A stretch of DNA of 64,000 bases from Hydrangea macrophylla (lineage: Eukaryota > Streptophyta > Magnoliopsida > Cornales > Hydrangeaceae), in the NCBI GenBank assembly GCA_033977485.1, contig CM066998.1, positions 24,367,501 to 24,431,500 on the forward strand, in the 5' to 3' direction. Shown one piece after another: positions 25,101 through 36,925 of this stretch. Each line of letters opens with the position of its first letter. Position 1 is the first letter of the stretch. The translations under genes were made by a program, and so were the position numbers. Under the pieces are notes generated by a model that saw nothing but the letters and a program-made list of their open reading frames with translations, searched no databases and was not told the DNA's origin.

Positions 25101-25680
25101 CCATAACGAAAGGGGCTGAAATGATAAGTCCGCCATCAATACCCTCAATAGTGGGAATTACCGGATCCTCTGCTGGAACAACTGATGGGGGCATAGCTAG
25201 GAGTGTAAGGTGAACCTGCACGATATGAATCTCTAAAGGAAGATAAAAGGCATTGCTACTAACCAATAGAACAAACTCTGACTGAATCAACCGCTAAGCC
25301 TTTATGAAATATAAAAAGTCCGGACGAACTTAGGGTAAATCAACCAATCCCACTACGTGGACCTGGTGCCACAAATCCAACTCTACTACTGTTGTTGGTG
25401 CTGCCTACTACTCTATCGTGGTGTGGTATAGTCTAATATAAGCTAGAACCACAGCCCCTAGTGTAACCCAGTGTCCTCCGTACACATCTGGTACATATAG
25501 TGGAGGGACTGGATCCATACCTGACAAAAAGGCACTAACTTATATTAGGTCTAATCCTAAAAGAGAAAATCTTAAGCGTTTGAGCTGTTGGTTTGTCCTA
25601 CAGTCACATCATCGGGTGTGCGAAGCTTAAGCTAGCAGAATGTAGAATCGAGTCTATACTTGTAAACCCTAAAATGGCTA
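22120..25680 (-). pseudogene. Gypsy chromovirus gag, protease and RT, broken
   Basis: Front half of the chromovirus polyprotein. Gag: 24067-23816 (MQFERLSRFAIHMDDTEEMK) and a CCHC knuckle CYKCGEPGHISNYC at about 23600-23650, with a second degenerate knuckle just downstream (about 23650-23735). Protease: 23559-23284, where the DSGA box has become DMGA. RT: about 22880-22265, with [16 protein letters not shown], an in-frame stop, then [18 protein letters not shown] and [11 protein letters not shown]. It runs to the insertion site of the Athila-like element. Upstream (25290-25036) is an acidic open frame of uncertain identity in the gag N-terminal region. Confidence 0.85.
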
Positions 25681-25690
25681 AACTGTTCTG

Positions 25691-25710
25691 ATAACTTGGC
25701 TCTAACACCA
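25691..25710 (-). other. Primer-binding site (initiator Met-tRNA type) of the chromovirus
   Basis: The minus strand reads TGGTGTTAGAGCCAAGTTAT, 8 nt after the 5' LTR end. It is close to the TGGTATCAGAGCC... consensus that pairs with initiator tRNA-Met, with two changes. Confidence 0.8.
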
Positions 25711-25718
25711 CTAAATCC

Positions 25719-28533
25719 TAGCACGCCCCAACGTAGCATAAATAGGGAAAGCATTTAATTTCCTTTATGGACTAGTAGGTCACGATAGTTTGAAGGATCG
25801 ATTTCGTCCCAAACGTCAAACAGTATAATAACTTATATTAGACTAAGAGCAATCAAGACTTATCAAAATTTTCAAATTTAATAAATGTTACATCACATAG
25901 GAATCATAAGGCACAACCCACCTTGCAAAATAATAATATCTAATACATCAATCGTTATTACAAGTTCCATTTATAAATCAATGCAGAATTTAAATCAGTC
26001 TATTCACGAGTAGTTATTCTTAATTCGGATAATCATACTATCCTGCCTGATCGTAACCTGATAAAACTAGGCACGAATGTCCAGGGCGCATCAACGCCAT
26101 CAGCTTCAAGAAGCTGATGAGTATTAAAAACATATGCTTGAAATGTAAAACATACTCTCTAAGCGTTTTCATCTCACAAATTTATTATTCAATGTGTTAA
26201 CAATAAGGCACTGGATTTGTATTTGCAAAACAATAAAGACGGTATAAAAACATTCAAACAATGAATATGTGACTGTACATAAACAATGTAACATTCTTGT
26301 GATTCTTTTCTTGACAGAACATCATCCAACTCCCTCGTTCTAGTACCTTGAAACACTAAGGTGACCACACTGTAGTACACAGGTACCAGGGAATGTCTAG
26401 TTTGCCTCACAATATAGGACACAGGTACCAGGGAGTGTCCAATTTGCCACACACTATAGTACACAGGTACCAGGAAATGTCCAGTTTGCCTCACACTATA
26501 GTACATAAGTACTAGGGAATGTCCAATTTGCCACACACTATAGTACATGGGTACCAGGGAGTGTCCAAGTTGGTGTCACACTATAGCACTACCACGGGTG
26601 CTAGGGAGTGTCAAATTTGTCACCGTTGCATTTCACAAATACCCTAAACCCACCTCATCATAGCATCACACTATAGTACACGGGTACCAAGGAGTGTCCA
26701 TACACAACATCATCTATTTACTCTTTTAACATTGATCATCACTCACCATGCATGTAAACTTGACTCCACATATATGCCACATAACTTTATACAGAAAATG
26801 TAAATTACTAAAAATCAATATCAACGTACACATGAGATATCAAGTCCATAATCTTCCCTTTTCATATTCTTTATATGGTATCAGAGTTATTTATCTTATA
26901 TCGTGGCATCTCATAATATAACATCAGAGCAGTTTCAAACTCGTCTCACTTACATTCCCTCTTTGCAGTATCAGAACGATTTGTACAAATGAATCCATTT
27001 TACTTTAATCTGATTTATAGAAACTAATTCTCTAATAAAATTGTAAGGTACAACAGCTTATGGCAGTAGGTACAACTTTAAGCAAAAAAAAATCTCATAC
27101 AGTTACTGTTTTAAAGAGACATATCATTCTATCACAAAGGGGCATGACCGATCATGGTCATTTAGCTGGATCGGCCGTGGTTTTTAGCGGAACCAGTCGT
27201 GGCCACGACCGGTCCTAGTCATGTTTCGGGACCGGTCATGGTCGCCTTCAAACTCAAGACTATACAGTGCAGAGTATAATACGATTTTTACAAACTTAAG
27301 TGATACCGTAAGTGTAATATACCATTCTCTTTATTTTTCTACAAGGATTATGAATACGTGATTGGTTTAAACTAATTCGAACCGTAAAACTCGGATTTCT
27401 CGTAAAACCGAGAGCTGATGAAATTACATTTGTAATATACTTTCTTATTCGGATGAATTAAGCTCTAATACTTTAACCACAACTTCTATGGACTATGATC
27501 GTTCATTGTTATCTATCAAAATGAATTTTGGTTAAGTTTGAAAAATCAACAATTTCAAGCTTTCACTCTAAGCATGAACTCATCAATAGTGATTCTCAAT
27601 TCAAGTAATATAAACACTAATCAAAGCATTAATTACATTCTAAGTGAGTTTAAAATTATTCGCAAAATGTAGAAGTTGAAATTTTGTTGAGAGAGAATTC
27701 AAAATATCATGAAGACCCACTTCAAGCTTTTAGCTATGAAGGTATGAGTTCCCTCTCCCTCTCTCTAAAATTTTGTATAACTCTATGTATCTCACTCTTT
27801 CTGGAATTCTTATGTTGTAAAAGGAGTGCAGATTGTGAGATATGTGTGTGTATATATAGAAAAATCAAATTTGGGAACTTGGGAGCCAAGTTCTTTCATC
27901 TACACTCCACAAGTTATTTGTTTTATAAATTCCTAAATATACATAATATGCATATATGTATATCATTTGCATATATATAAATTATATCACCTATACATCC
28001 CAATTAGGTTCATAGGAGTTGCTAGACTAAGCTAGGGGCCAAGCTTAGGTGTTTGGCAAATTAGCTTTTGGGAAGAAATTAACACACACATAATAAGCAT
28101 TCCCAAACAAGCCTAACCCAATCATTGTTTCTCTTAAATGAGATATAAAGTACATGTCATGTAAATGACTGATGGAGATTCCCAAATCTGTGGGAGTCCA
28201 TTCGCAGTGCGGACCGTTCTATTTCATAAACTGGTATTTTCATGGCGTGGTGTTCTCCACAAAAATACAAAAAAATTATAGAACGTATGAAATTATTTTT
28301 TGGTTGTATAAAAATACAGTTTGAAGCAAAAGTAATTATTTTCACCGTCTTGAAAATACAAATTATCTAAATAGCAAGTATTCTTGAAATATGGTTAGAA
28401 ACCATAATAGGTATTCCTCAATTTATAAAAAAAATTATGATTTGACCCCTAACAAAGTATTTCTATTAAATAAAACAAGTAGTAGGAATAAAATATTGCA
28501 ACTAGCAATTAAAGGGAAATACAGGTTGTTACA
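25719..28533 (-). repeat. 5' LTR of the gypsy chromovirus
   Basis: 2.8 kb, ending on the plus strand in ...TTGTTACA and followed by the AAACT duplication. It is longer than the 3' LTR because it keeps about 600 bp (27742-28345) and about 115 bp (near 27415-27530) absent there. Its inner end has decayed (TGCTA instead of TGACA on the minus strand). Confidence 0.88.
26366..26705. repeat. Tandem array of ~42-bp units with GGTACC core (5' LTR copy)
   Basis: Counterpart of 4624-4965: the same order of units, including the same atypical sixth unit with CACTACCACGGGTGC and the same gap before the last unit. This shows the array was fixed before insertion. Confidence 0.85.
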
Positions 28534-28538
28534 AAACT

Positions 28539-28758
28539 ATTCAACTTTTTGGGATATAAAGTAAAGGGTGTAGGCAATCTGGTTGATTTTAGGCTTAGTT
28601 TCTTCTGGGTGTATTGCCCATCTCGTGGAGTGTTCCTAAAAGTTTATGGGGTGTGTTTTTAAGGTTGTTTGTAGTCTGGGAGGCTATGGCCTTAGCCTTC
28701 TTTGGGTGTAAGTTCCACATTGTGGAATATTATAGATAAAATTCGTACTGTTAAAAAA
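28539..28758 (+). mobile_element. Right part of the LINE-like insert with poly(A)
   Basis: Continues from 4028 after the chromovirus target site and ends in an A-run at 28753-28760. It joins the copia integrase frame immediately downstream. Confidence 0.55.
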
Positions 28759-31707
28759 AAGGATATATATATGGACCAATTCATCCACCATCTTGGTCAT
28801 TTTACTACTTTATGGTTCTTATTGATGCATCTACTAGATGGTCACACGTGTGTCTACTATCATCTCGCAACACTGCATTTGCGAGACTTCTGGCTCAGAT
28901 AATTCGATTACGAGCACAATTTTCTAACTACCCTATCAAAACTATATGTCTAGATAATGTTGGGTAGTTCACATCTAAGGCATTTGATGACTACTGCATG
29001 TCAATAGGAATTCATGATGAACATCCCATTGCTCACGTGGATACACATAATGGTCTAGCTATGTCGTTTATCAAACGTCTCAAGTTGATTACTAGACCTT
29101 TACTTTTGAGAACAAAACTACATGCAAATGCTTGGGGCCATTCCATATTACATGCTACATCATTAATTCAAATTAGACCAACTCCTTATCATGACTACTC
29201 TCATTTACAACTTGTATTTGGACAACCACCTAATGTTTCCCATCTAAGAGTGTTTGGTTATGCTGTACAAGTTCCTATTGTACCCCCATAATGCACAAAA
29301 ATGTGCCCTCAGAGACGCCTTGGAGTTTATGTTGGTTTTGATTCACCATCTATAATAAGATATCTTGAACCCCTGACGGGAGATCTTTTTACTACATGGT
29401 TTGCAGACTGTCATTTTTATGAGACCGTATTCCCACCATTAGTGGAAGAAAAGCTGAGGCCTGAAGCTCAACATAAAATTTCCTAGAATACATTGGTAAT
29501 GTCTCATCTTGATCCTCGTGCCACTCTATATGAACTTAAAGTTCAAACGATCATTCATTTGCGAAAGGTTGCAAATCGATTGCTTGATGCATTCATTGAT
29601 ATAAAGAATATGATAAAATTACATATACTAGCTGTAAACACTCCAGCAAGAATTGAAGTCCCCACTGGACAATATGGTAGTGCATCGGTAGATGAGTTTA
29701 CGGCACGATTGAAATGTAATAGACCCAGTGGTGCAAAAGATAAGGTTCCTCAGAAGAGGAAAATAAAAGAACACATCAATAAAGTAAAAACTCATAAAGA
29801 GATCTCAAGAGTGCTATAGAAATACTTGATAAATCCAACATTGGTAAACAAGGTTCCCTTGAAGAGGAACAAAGTAGCCCATGAAGAGGCACGAGCATTT
29901 GACAATAAAGAGATCTTGATAAACTATATGTCGTACTAGAAATATGTGGAATCATAATGACACGGCCATTAATCACATATTTTCCTTTATGGTAGCACTA
30001 GACATTACTCGAAGTGATGAGGATCTTGAATTGCGAAATGTGGAAGAATGTTGACATAGAATTGATTGGCCAAAGTGGAAAAAGGCCATACAAACTGAGT
30101 TAAACTCATTAGAAAAACGGGAAGTGTTTGGGCATGTAGTCCCTACACCTGAAGATGTAAATCTTGTTGGGTAAAAATGAGCAATTGTAAGGAAACATAA
30201 TGATCAAAATGAGATTGTGCGATACAAGGCCAGATTTGTAACACAAGGTTTCTCATAGAGACCTGGCATCGATTACGGTGAAACATATTCTCATGTAATG
30301 GATGCAATTACGTTTCAATTTTTGATAAGCCTATCAATGTCTGAAGGACTAGATATGCGCTTAATGGTCGTGGTTACAACACATTTGTATGGATCACTAG
30401 ATAGTGATAGATCCCCAAAGGATTCAACATGCCCAAAGCATGTAAGTCAAAACCACGAGATTTGTACTCTATTAAATTGCAAAGATTGTTGAACAAATTA
30501 AAGCAATCCTTATGCATGTGGTACAATCACTTGATGGAATATCTATTGAAAGAAGGATATATAAATAATCCTACATGTCCATGCATCTTCATTAAGCCAT
30601 CAGAATCTGGTTTTGCAATTAGTGCAGTATATGTTGATGATCTTAATATTGTAGGAACAGTCGAAGAGCTCACAAGAACCGCTGATTATCTAAAAAGGTC
30701 ATTTGAGATGAAAGATCTCGGAAAGACAAAATTTTGTATTAGATTGCAACTCGAGCATTTTCCCAAGGGAATTTTCTTACATCAGTCCTCATATACTGAG
30801 AAATTTTTGAAACGTTTCTATATAGATAAAGTTCATCCATTGAATATTCCTATGGTAGTCCGATCACTTGATGTAAAGAAGGATCCCTGTCATCCTCATG
30901 ATGATGGTGAGGAGCTACTTGGTCCTGAAGTACCATATCTGAGAGCTATTGGTGCTATCATGTACTTGACAAATTGTACACTACCAGATATTGCTTTTGC
31001 TATCAATTTGCTTGCAAGATTTAGCCTAGCTCTAACACAAAGACATTGGAATGGTATCAAGCACATTTTTCGTTATCTTTATGGTTCAATTGATTTGAGA
31101 CTATTTTATCGAAAAGGATCTAAATCACCATTCGTTGGGTATTTTGATGCTTGTTATCTCTCTGATCCACATAAGGCTCGATCTAAAACAAGCTATGTAT
31201 TTACTTGTGGCAATACTGCATCTCATGGCAATTTGTGAAGCAAACATTGACTGCCACTTCCTCAAATCATTATGAGATTCTAGCACTGCATGAAACCAAT
31301 TGTGAATGTATTTGGTTGAGATCTATGATCTAGCCTATTCGAGAATCGTGTAACTTATCTTTGATCAAAGACAGTACTCCGTCAACATTACATGAAGATA
31401 ATGCTGCATGCATAGCTCAAATCAAAGGGGGATTCATCAAAGGTGATAGAACTAAGCATATATAACCAAAATTCTTTTATACACATGAGCTCCAAGAGAG
31501 TGGTGAAATCAATGTTTTGCAAATACTCTCCATTGACAATCTTGTAGAAAGGCATTACCAACTTCAACATTCAAGAAGCTAGTGTAGAACATTGGGATGC
31601 ACTGACTTCAAGAGTTTTCATAACGAAATCATACTCATGCTAAAATGAGGGGGAACAATCGATTCACAAGGAGTATAAAATCCTTAGATAAGACATCCAA
31701 GGGAGAG
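28759..31707 (+). pseudogene. Ty1/copia part 2: integrase, RT and RNase H, broken
   Basis: Continues the element of 1680-2748. The integrase core starts IYGPIHPPSWSFYYFMVLID and reaches HVDTHNGLAMSFIKRLK and WGHSILHATSLIQIRP (28998-29288). 29301-29486 gives RRLGVYVGFDSPSIIRYLEP. RT is in 30429-31238: YVDDLNIVG with the catalytic Asp pair, SFEMKDLGKTKFCIRLQLEH and FLKRFYIDKVHPLNIPM. RNase H remnants follow (YFDACYLSDPHKARSKTSYV) and run with stops to about 31600. A purine-rich tract near 31647-31655 (GAGGGGGAA) and the LTR at 31708 close it. The order INT before RT defines Ty1/copia. Multiple stops; no function expected. Confidence 0.9.
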
Positions 31708-32080
31708 TGTTGTGTATAGTATAAATTGGTGGATGTCATTATCACCATCAAAGTAAAGTTAAAAAATGAATCATTTGCTCATATTCAAAGTTCACGAGCA
31801 ATTCAATGATGCTGGATTCATTACCTATAAATAGCAATGAATTGAGGATGTAGAAACACACGGAGAACCAGAGAAAGGAGAGATAAAAAGAAGAGAGAAA
31901 TATCAACGTTCTGATATACACTGGTAGAGAGTGCTTGAGTTGTATAAATTCCCTCAATAATAGAATAGTGATCCCCCTCTGCAGTGGACATAGGCAAATT
32001 GCCGAACCACCTGAAATATGTGTGTCCATTTGTGTGATTGCTTTATTTGTGGGCTTGCTTTTATTACCAATTTCATAACA
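31708..32080 (+). repeat. 3' LTR of the split copia element
   Basis: About 373 bp, TGTTGTGTATAG... to ...TTTCATAACA, directly after a purine tract (CCAAGGGAGAG). It contains a TATA box (CCTATAAATAGCAATG, about 31823). No matching 5' LTR lies in the window, so the element is 5'-truncated or its start is further left. Confidence 0.75.
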
Positions 32081-32697
32081 TATTTATGTTTTCGATAACT
32101 AGTGCGAATTTTGATGTTTCAGATTGGAATTGAGGTTTCCAATCCTATAATTATTATTTATTTTCTATCTAAAGTTCAAATTTTTAAAATTTGAAACTGA
32201 AAATACTATGATCCATAGCGCCATCCAAACGGACCTACGAACAGGCTTCAATTGCTGACTTTTGGAAATTATATTTTCTTCAATTTACTCTTCATTATAA
32301 AACTCCCTTTTTAAGTGTGTCTATATAAACCAACTTAACCTCGACTAATCTCCTGAGGCCCTGGAGTCGCAAGGTGAATTCTCCAATAACCACGCTTCTC
32401 ATGACTCGAATACTAAACCTCTCGAATATATAATACACCAAAGAAATTTACCACTCGACTACAAGAGATGTGGTTAGTCACACTTAAATTTGTTATGTCT
32501 TTTGCCTCTAGGAAGGAGAATTGCGCTAATCAAAATGGTATGGTAGGATTTAAGGAAAGTATATAGCTCTCTAATCTACTTTCTACATTAGTTTTGGACT
32601 AGAGTTGGCGTGCTTCTGCCAAAACCTATTTCTGGGAATTCTAAAATGCTTTCTAAAATTAATTCAAACTATTTAATGTACACATTTTGAGTCCTAT
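32081..32697. other. Gene-free spacer
   Basis: AT-rich sequence. I see no coding frame, RNA gene or clear repeat here. Confidence 0.6.
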
Positions 32698-33247
32698 AAG
32701 AGCAATTCCAATCACCTTACTCATAGTCACTTTCTACCTATTTTGAGGAACTAAAGTGTATTTTTGGAGTTCCAATGGATTCCTTAAATGGTTCTCTATT
32801 TTGGGGAATCCCTTTTTGGTTCTCCACATATGAGGAGAGAGAGTGTGAAAATGGACATTACCCATAAGTAAAATAATGAGAAATAATGCATATCATACTC
32901 ATTTAAAGAGAGAGTACATTAAAATTTTCAACTTTTGTATAAAAATTAATATAATAATGCAAATCTTCCTATAATGGGGAACATGGTTGGAAATGGGGGC
33001 TTAAAAGTGATTAGCCAAACAACAATGCTACACTCACTGCTCTAACCACACCTCCTTGCTTTAAATGCAAGTATCCTACACAGAAAAGTGTGAAAAATGT
33101 AAACAACACAGGGTACATGTATTAAAAGCATAGAATGTGATTTGGGGTGTAGTTGAAGGAGTGGGTGTAGCATTGTTAGCCAAAATAGATTTTTTTATTT
33201 TGACTAAAAAGTTAGAGAAATTTTAAGTACTGTAATTGGAGCTGAAA
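32698..33247. mobile_element. MITE-like element interrupted by a second MITE
   Basis: The left end AGAGCAATTCCAATCACCTT and the right end (revcomp CAGCTCCAATTACAG) are imperfect inverted repeats, like the common plant MITE group starting GAGC-TCCAAT. The inner element 33020-33175 splits it. The superfamily cannot be assigned from this copy. Confidence 0.45.
33020..33175. mobile_element. Small TIR element with 9-bp target duplication
   Basis: 156 bp with terminal inverted repeats CAATGCTACACTCACT and AGTGGGTGTAGCATTG. It is flanked by a perfect TTAGCCAAA duplication (33011-33019 and 33176-33184). A 9-bp duplication suggests a Mutator-like non-autonomous element. Confidence 0.75.
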
Positions 33248-33485
33248 AAATATTTGAAAAACATTTCCAAAGAGGCTTTTACTTTATCTATTTTTTTTTT
33301 TTTTTTGCTGAGAAGCTTTTACTATATCTAGGTTGAGATTAGATATGCAATGTAAAATCTATATGAAAGGAGGGTTGTACCGTGGAGTAACTTATAAAGA
33401 AACAATAAAAAGAGAGAAGTGGAAAAGGGAAGAAAAAAAATAAAATAAAAAAAAACCTCCCAAGTAAATTCTAAAAAACTACTAG

Positions 33486-33721
33486 GCAACAACTTGTACC
33501 GTGTATTTTGTACATCCATTTTTAGAATTAATTTACCGATTTTTAAAAAAAAAAAAAAAAAAACAACAACTTGCACTGTGTAGCTTTTTCTTTTCTTTTT
33601 CTATTTTTATTTTTTATAACAGCATTTTCATTAATAAGGAAGTCAAGCTCCCAATAGGCATTACAAAACATCTATACCCCACAAATAGAACCCCAAAAAC
33701 CCAACTAGCACCGTGTAGCTT
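33486..33721. mobile_element. Two short retro-insertions at one target site
   Basis: Three near-copies of the target AACAACTTGYACYGTGTAGC lie at 33486-33503, 33565-33584 and 33703-33719. Between the first two is a short segment ending in A19 (plus orientation). Between the last two is a segment starting with T-rich sequence, at about 33587-33707 (minus orientation). The second insertion has a 14-bp duplication with one mismatch (33573-33586 and 33708-33721). Both look like 5'-truncated LINE products. Confidence 0.65.
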
Positions 33722-34153
33722 AGATATAGGATTTGGTATTCCGTAGTACTAATATCCATATATTTTCAAGAAAGCTGAGTTGTGTTGCCAATGGAAATAC
33801 AAAGGTCAAAGTAAATTATGTGGAAAAATAGAGGATACTAAAATGTATTTGAACCTAACCACTAATTAGCAATGCACAACATAGAGGCGCAAGCTATGAA
33901 ACATAGATACGGATGGGTCCATATAGCAAATTCTAAAAAAATAAAAATAAAAAATAAAAAATAAAAAATAAAAAAAAAGACACGATACAACGGAGATAAG
34001 CAATATTTTTTTTAAAAAAAAAATTTAGTTGTCATTTTAACTGACTTTCTTGTGTTTTTAAACAATATAATGCAACTCTTATCTTCTTCATGAACAATTC
34101 ACATTCTCCAAAGGGTAATGTTTTGACACTAACAAAACTGAGACAATCACAGA

Positions 34154-34184
<31 letters not shown>

Positions 34185-36200
34185 CGGATAGAAAGTGAGA
34201 TGGAACGAGAGGGTCTTGAGAGACTACAATTGTGAAAAAATAGGCGATAAGTGATGAATATCTACATATAATTAACAATGTGATAACTGGAATTTCAGAA
34301 AACAACCAAAAGGCTACATATAATTACATGCCCTGTTTATATTTGTGAAGGGTTATACGACCAAAAGGCTACATTTTGGTCAAAACAGTGTTTCCTTCCA
34401 TGTTCTTTAAAGTGTCTCATCGTGTCCGTCTCTAAAAGTTGCAAAACAAAAATAAGACACGTATTTGCCGCACCCGATACGTGTCGGGGGATTGTCGGGC
34501 ACAACAAATACCTGGTAAAACTTATCCGATGAAATCCATATATTGAAAAATCTACATAAGTAGTTGCGTGAAATTTTTTGTTGAGGAATTTTTACCCTGA
34601 AAATAGGTTGGACCACAACCAAAAAAAAGAGCCTATATATGTACCACCCCTAACCAAAAAAAAAAAAACAGCACACAAACGTTATATTTAAACTACTAAT
34701 TAACTTACTAAAATCAGTCATGCATCCAACACGGACAAGGCAAAACAATAATCCTTCAATAACACACTTAGAAGTCTAGTGACTGTCAATAAAGCCACAA
34801 AATCATTAATCAAATATGAAGACCCTTTACTCGGTACTTCCCCACAAGATAGACACATCTGAGAATTACATAGCACTCTCCTTCATGGAATATTTATTAA
34901 CTGCATAGAGAATAGGATTGAAGTGTTAGCCAAATGTGTATTAATTAAAAGAATTAGATTCACTGGCATAAGATGAAAAAAAATGTAATAGTGGCATAAA
35001 ACTTCAAGGTTTAAATACAATGCAGGCATGAACAGTTGCAACATATATTATAAAAATTAAAGAACATACAAAGGGCACATTTGGCAAGTTGCACATCTAC
35101 GATTGGAATCACAATTGCAGTTTGCCAAACAATAGGGGAACTAAGATTGGAAGCCCTATCGCGTGATTGGAATTTTAGTTGCGGTTCCCAAACGGGACCT
35201 AGGAAAGATTGAGTTGCATTTAGAAAATTCACGTAACTAACTTGGAATAACCATTGAATAAGCACACAAGCCCAAAAAACACTACAATGTTAGAATATTT
35301 TACAAATTTCCGCTACCCTTTGTAAGAGATAAAAATGGACAAATTTTGGGCGCCCTAGCCGGTCGCCTATCCTGAAGGCCAGGCCTGCTTCTATTTACTT
35401 CGCTCAATTGTAACGGAACGTGAAAGTATTGAATAATTTGTTAACATTAATGTTTTGCAAAATTAATGCCGGTTGAAAGTGATATTGAAAAGAACATTTC
35501 TTGCAATTATATTTTACTCACGAATGAGAAATTATAAACTTTGGAGTCTAGCAAGGGTTGACGATAACAAATGTTGAAGTCTAAATCCAGCTTATCTATG
35601 TAAGGGTTGTTATCTTGGGACTGGTTGGCCACGCCTTTGTGCAAAATACCAATAAAGGGCAATCTTGTAGAAGGATCCAAGAGAGATTCAAAATAAATAA
35701 ATAAAAGGATTATTTTGTCCTCTGCATCATGTTGAAACAAGTTAACAAATAAAAGGATATTTTTAGTCATACGAAGCAATTTGCATTTAACTTTGAAAAA
35801 TACTTGTTTTGTATTTAATGAATTGTTTCAGTAGTCCACGTCATGCATCTTTTTTAGGTAATTTTTTTTAGGTGTTTCTGCCTTTCTTGCATTACTCATT
35901 AAACTCTTGATGATTCTTTGAGTATCCAACCCAATAAGTGGTTAGTTTTAGATCCTAAAAGATCATATTATTTGGTTTATTGATTAGGAAGGCAAAGGAA
36001 AGCATAAGGGAAACTCTTTCACTTGTATTTTTCACTGAACAACATTAAAATTTTTAATAAAATAATTGTAAGGTAAGAAAAGATGAAGGTAAATAACTCA
36101 CAAAATTCAAAATATTTAATTTTATTTTGCTACTTATTTTCGTTTCTTTTCCATTTTTCAAATGATTTTATTTGTTAATGAAACAAAGGAAAAAGACTTT
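33722..36200. other. Gene-free spacer with microsatellites
   Basis: AT-rich. Contains an (AAAAAT)n stretch (about 33935-33978), a (GA)n run (about 34138-34170), and a segment at 34255-34360 that shares blocks with 41350-41440 (AATTAACAATGTGATAAC and GCCCTGTTTATATTTGTG). No coding region is supported. Confidence 0.6.
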
Positions 36201-36205
36201 TCTTA

Positions 36206-36336
36206 AGGCTGCAAATTGGATGAGCCGGGCTTGATTTTAGATTTGTCCAAACTCAACCCGAGTTCAAGTGTAGGTTGACCAAGCCTAAACCAGAGCACGA
36301 CCAACCCAACCCAAGCTCGAGTTGCAATAAAGAAAT
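36206..36336. mobile_element. Left part of a possible TIR element split by a copia element
   Basis: GGCTGCAAATTGGATGAGCC followed by GGGCTTG resembles the reverse complement of 39777-39845 (GAGCTGCAACTTGAGCGGGC). CTTTTCT borders both outer ends. The copia derivative at 36337 would have inserted inside it. Tentative. Confidence 0.35.
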
Positions 36337-36897
36337 TGTTAGGATTGTGCCTATAATTTCATTAGTAGAATTCTTTTCTAATTATGATTTAATTCCTTAT
36401 TTGGTGGTTTTCTTGTCAAATAAGGATTCTTTTGATGGTAGAAGTTACTTATTTTATAAAGGAATGTTTGTGAGAGTATTCCTTATTGTACAAGACTTAC
36501 CATAGGGATAAATTCTACTACAATTAGGATTAGGACTCTATAATCTATATAAATATGGGGCTTATTCAAGGGATTGATAAGATTGGTTGTAAATCTTCTA
36601 CATACACAAGAGATGGCTACAAACTGGTGAGGGAGAGATTAGGTTCTAGCATTTGTGTATGTCATATAATTTGGTTGGAGTGCTATATACGTGAGGTCTT
36701 GAGTGCTTGTAATTTTCATATTAATCGAGGTGATCGCCTTTGCACGTAGACGTAGGCATTGTTGGGCCGAACCACATTTAAATCTTGTTGTATTGGTTTG
36801 CTTGAATTTCTTTCGTGATTGTGTTATTCCTGTTCTATTTATCTCCATCTTTGAGGGTGTGGTTTTTTTTGTTGTGATTGTGGACCCATTCCCAATA
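36337..36897 (+). repeat. 5' LTR of the small copia derivative
   Basis: 561 bp. A TATATAAATATG box (about 36545) precedes the likely transcription start. It aligns along its length with 38451-38969, with small indels. Confidence 0.88.
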
Positions 36898-36925
36898 AGT
36901 GGTATCAGAGCTCGGCTAACAACCC

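Larger units (their letters stand above)
4029..28533 (-). mobile_element. Chromovirus-type Ty3/gypsy element (Tekay/Del-like), interrupted
   Basis: Complete in outline, read on the minus strand: 5' LTR 25719-28533, PBS 25691-25710, gag, protease, RT, then an Athila-like insertion (8108-22114), then RNase H, integrase, PPT 6073-6085 and 3' LTR 4029-6072. A perfect 5-bp target duplication AAACT flanks it (4024-4028 and 28534-28538). The domain order PR-RT-RH-INT defines Ty3/gypsy. The initiator-Met PBS and the integrase C-terminus (HNVFHVSMLRKY, then VKVQWSHHDENEALWE) fit the Tekay/Del chromoviruses. The ORFs carry stops and frameshifts, so the copy is dead. Confidence 0.9.
2749..28758 (+). mobile_element. 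Poly(A)-ended LINE-like insert splitting the copia element
   Basis: Full extent of the insert between the two halves of the copia element. Its own sequence is 2749-4028 plus 28539-28758; the rest is a later gypsy insertion. It ends in an A-run at about 28753-28760, preceded by a GATAAAATTCGTACTG tail, and is flanked by an 8-bp duplication with one mismatch. These are the features of target-primed retrotransposition. An internal A18 run at about 3222-3239 suggests two LINE tails in tandem or an internal A-tract. No reverse transcriptase domain can be read, so it is a 5'-truncated LINE or a retrocopied transcript. Confidence 0.55.

Noticed and set aside
26189..26548. 119-codon open frame with repeated YYSVWQIGHSLVPV
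   Set aside because: It is the translation of the 42-bp tandem array (42 is a multiple of 3), not a conserved protein. The same array has no matching long minus-strand frame in the 3' LTR copy.
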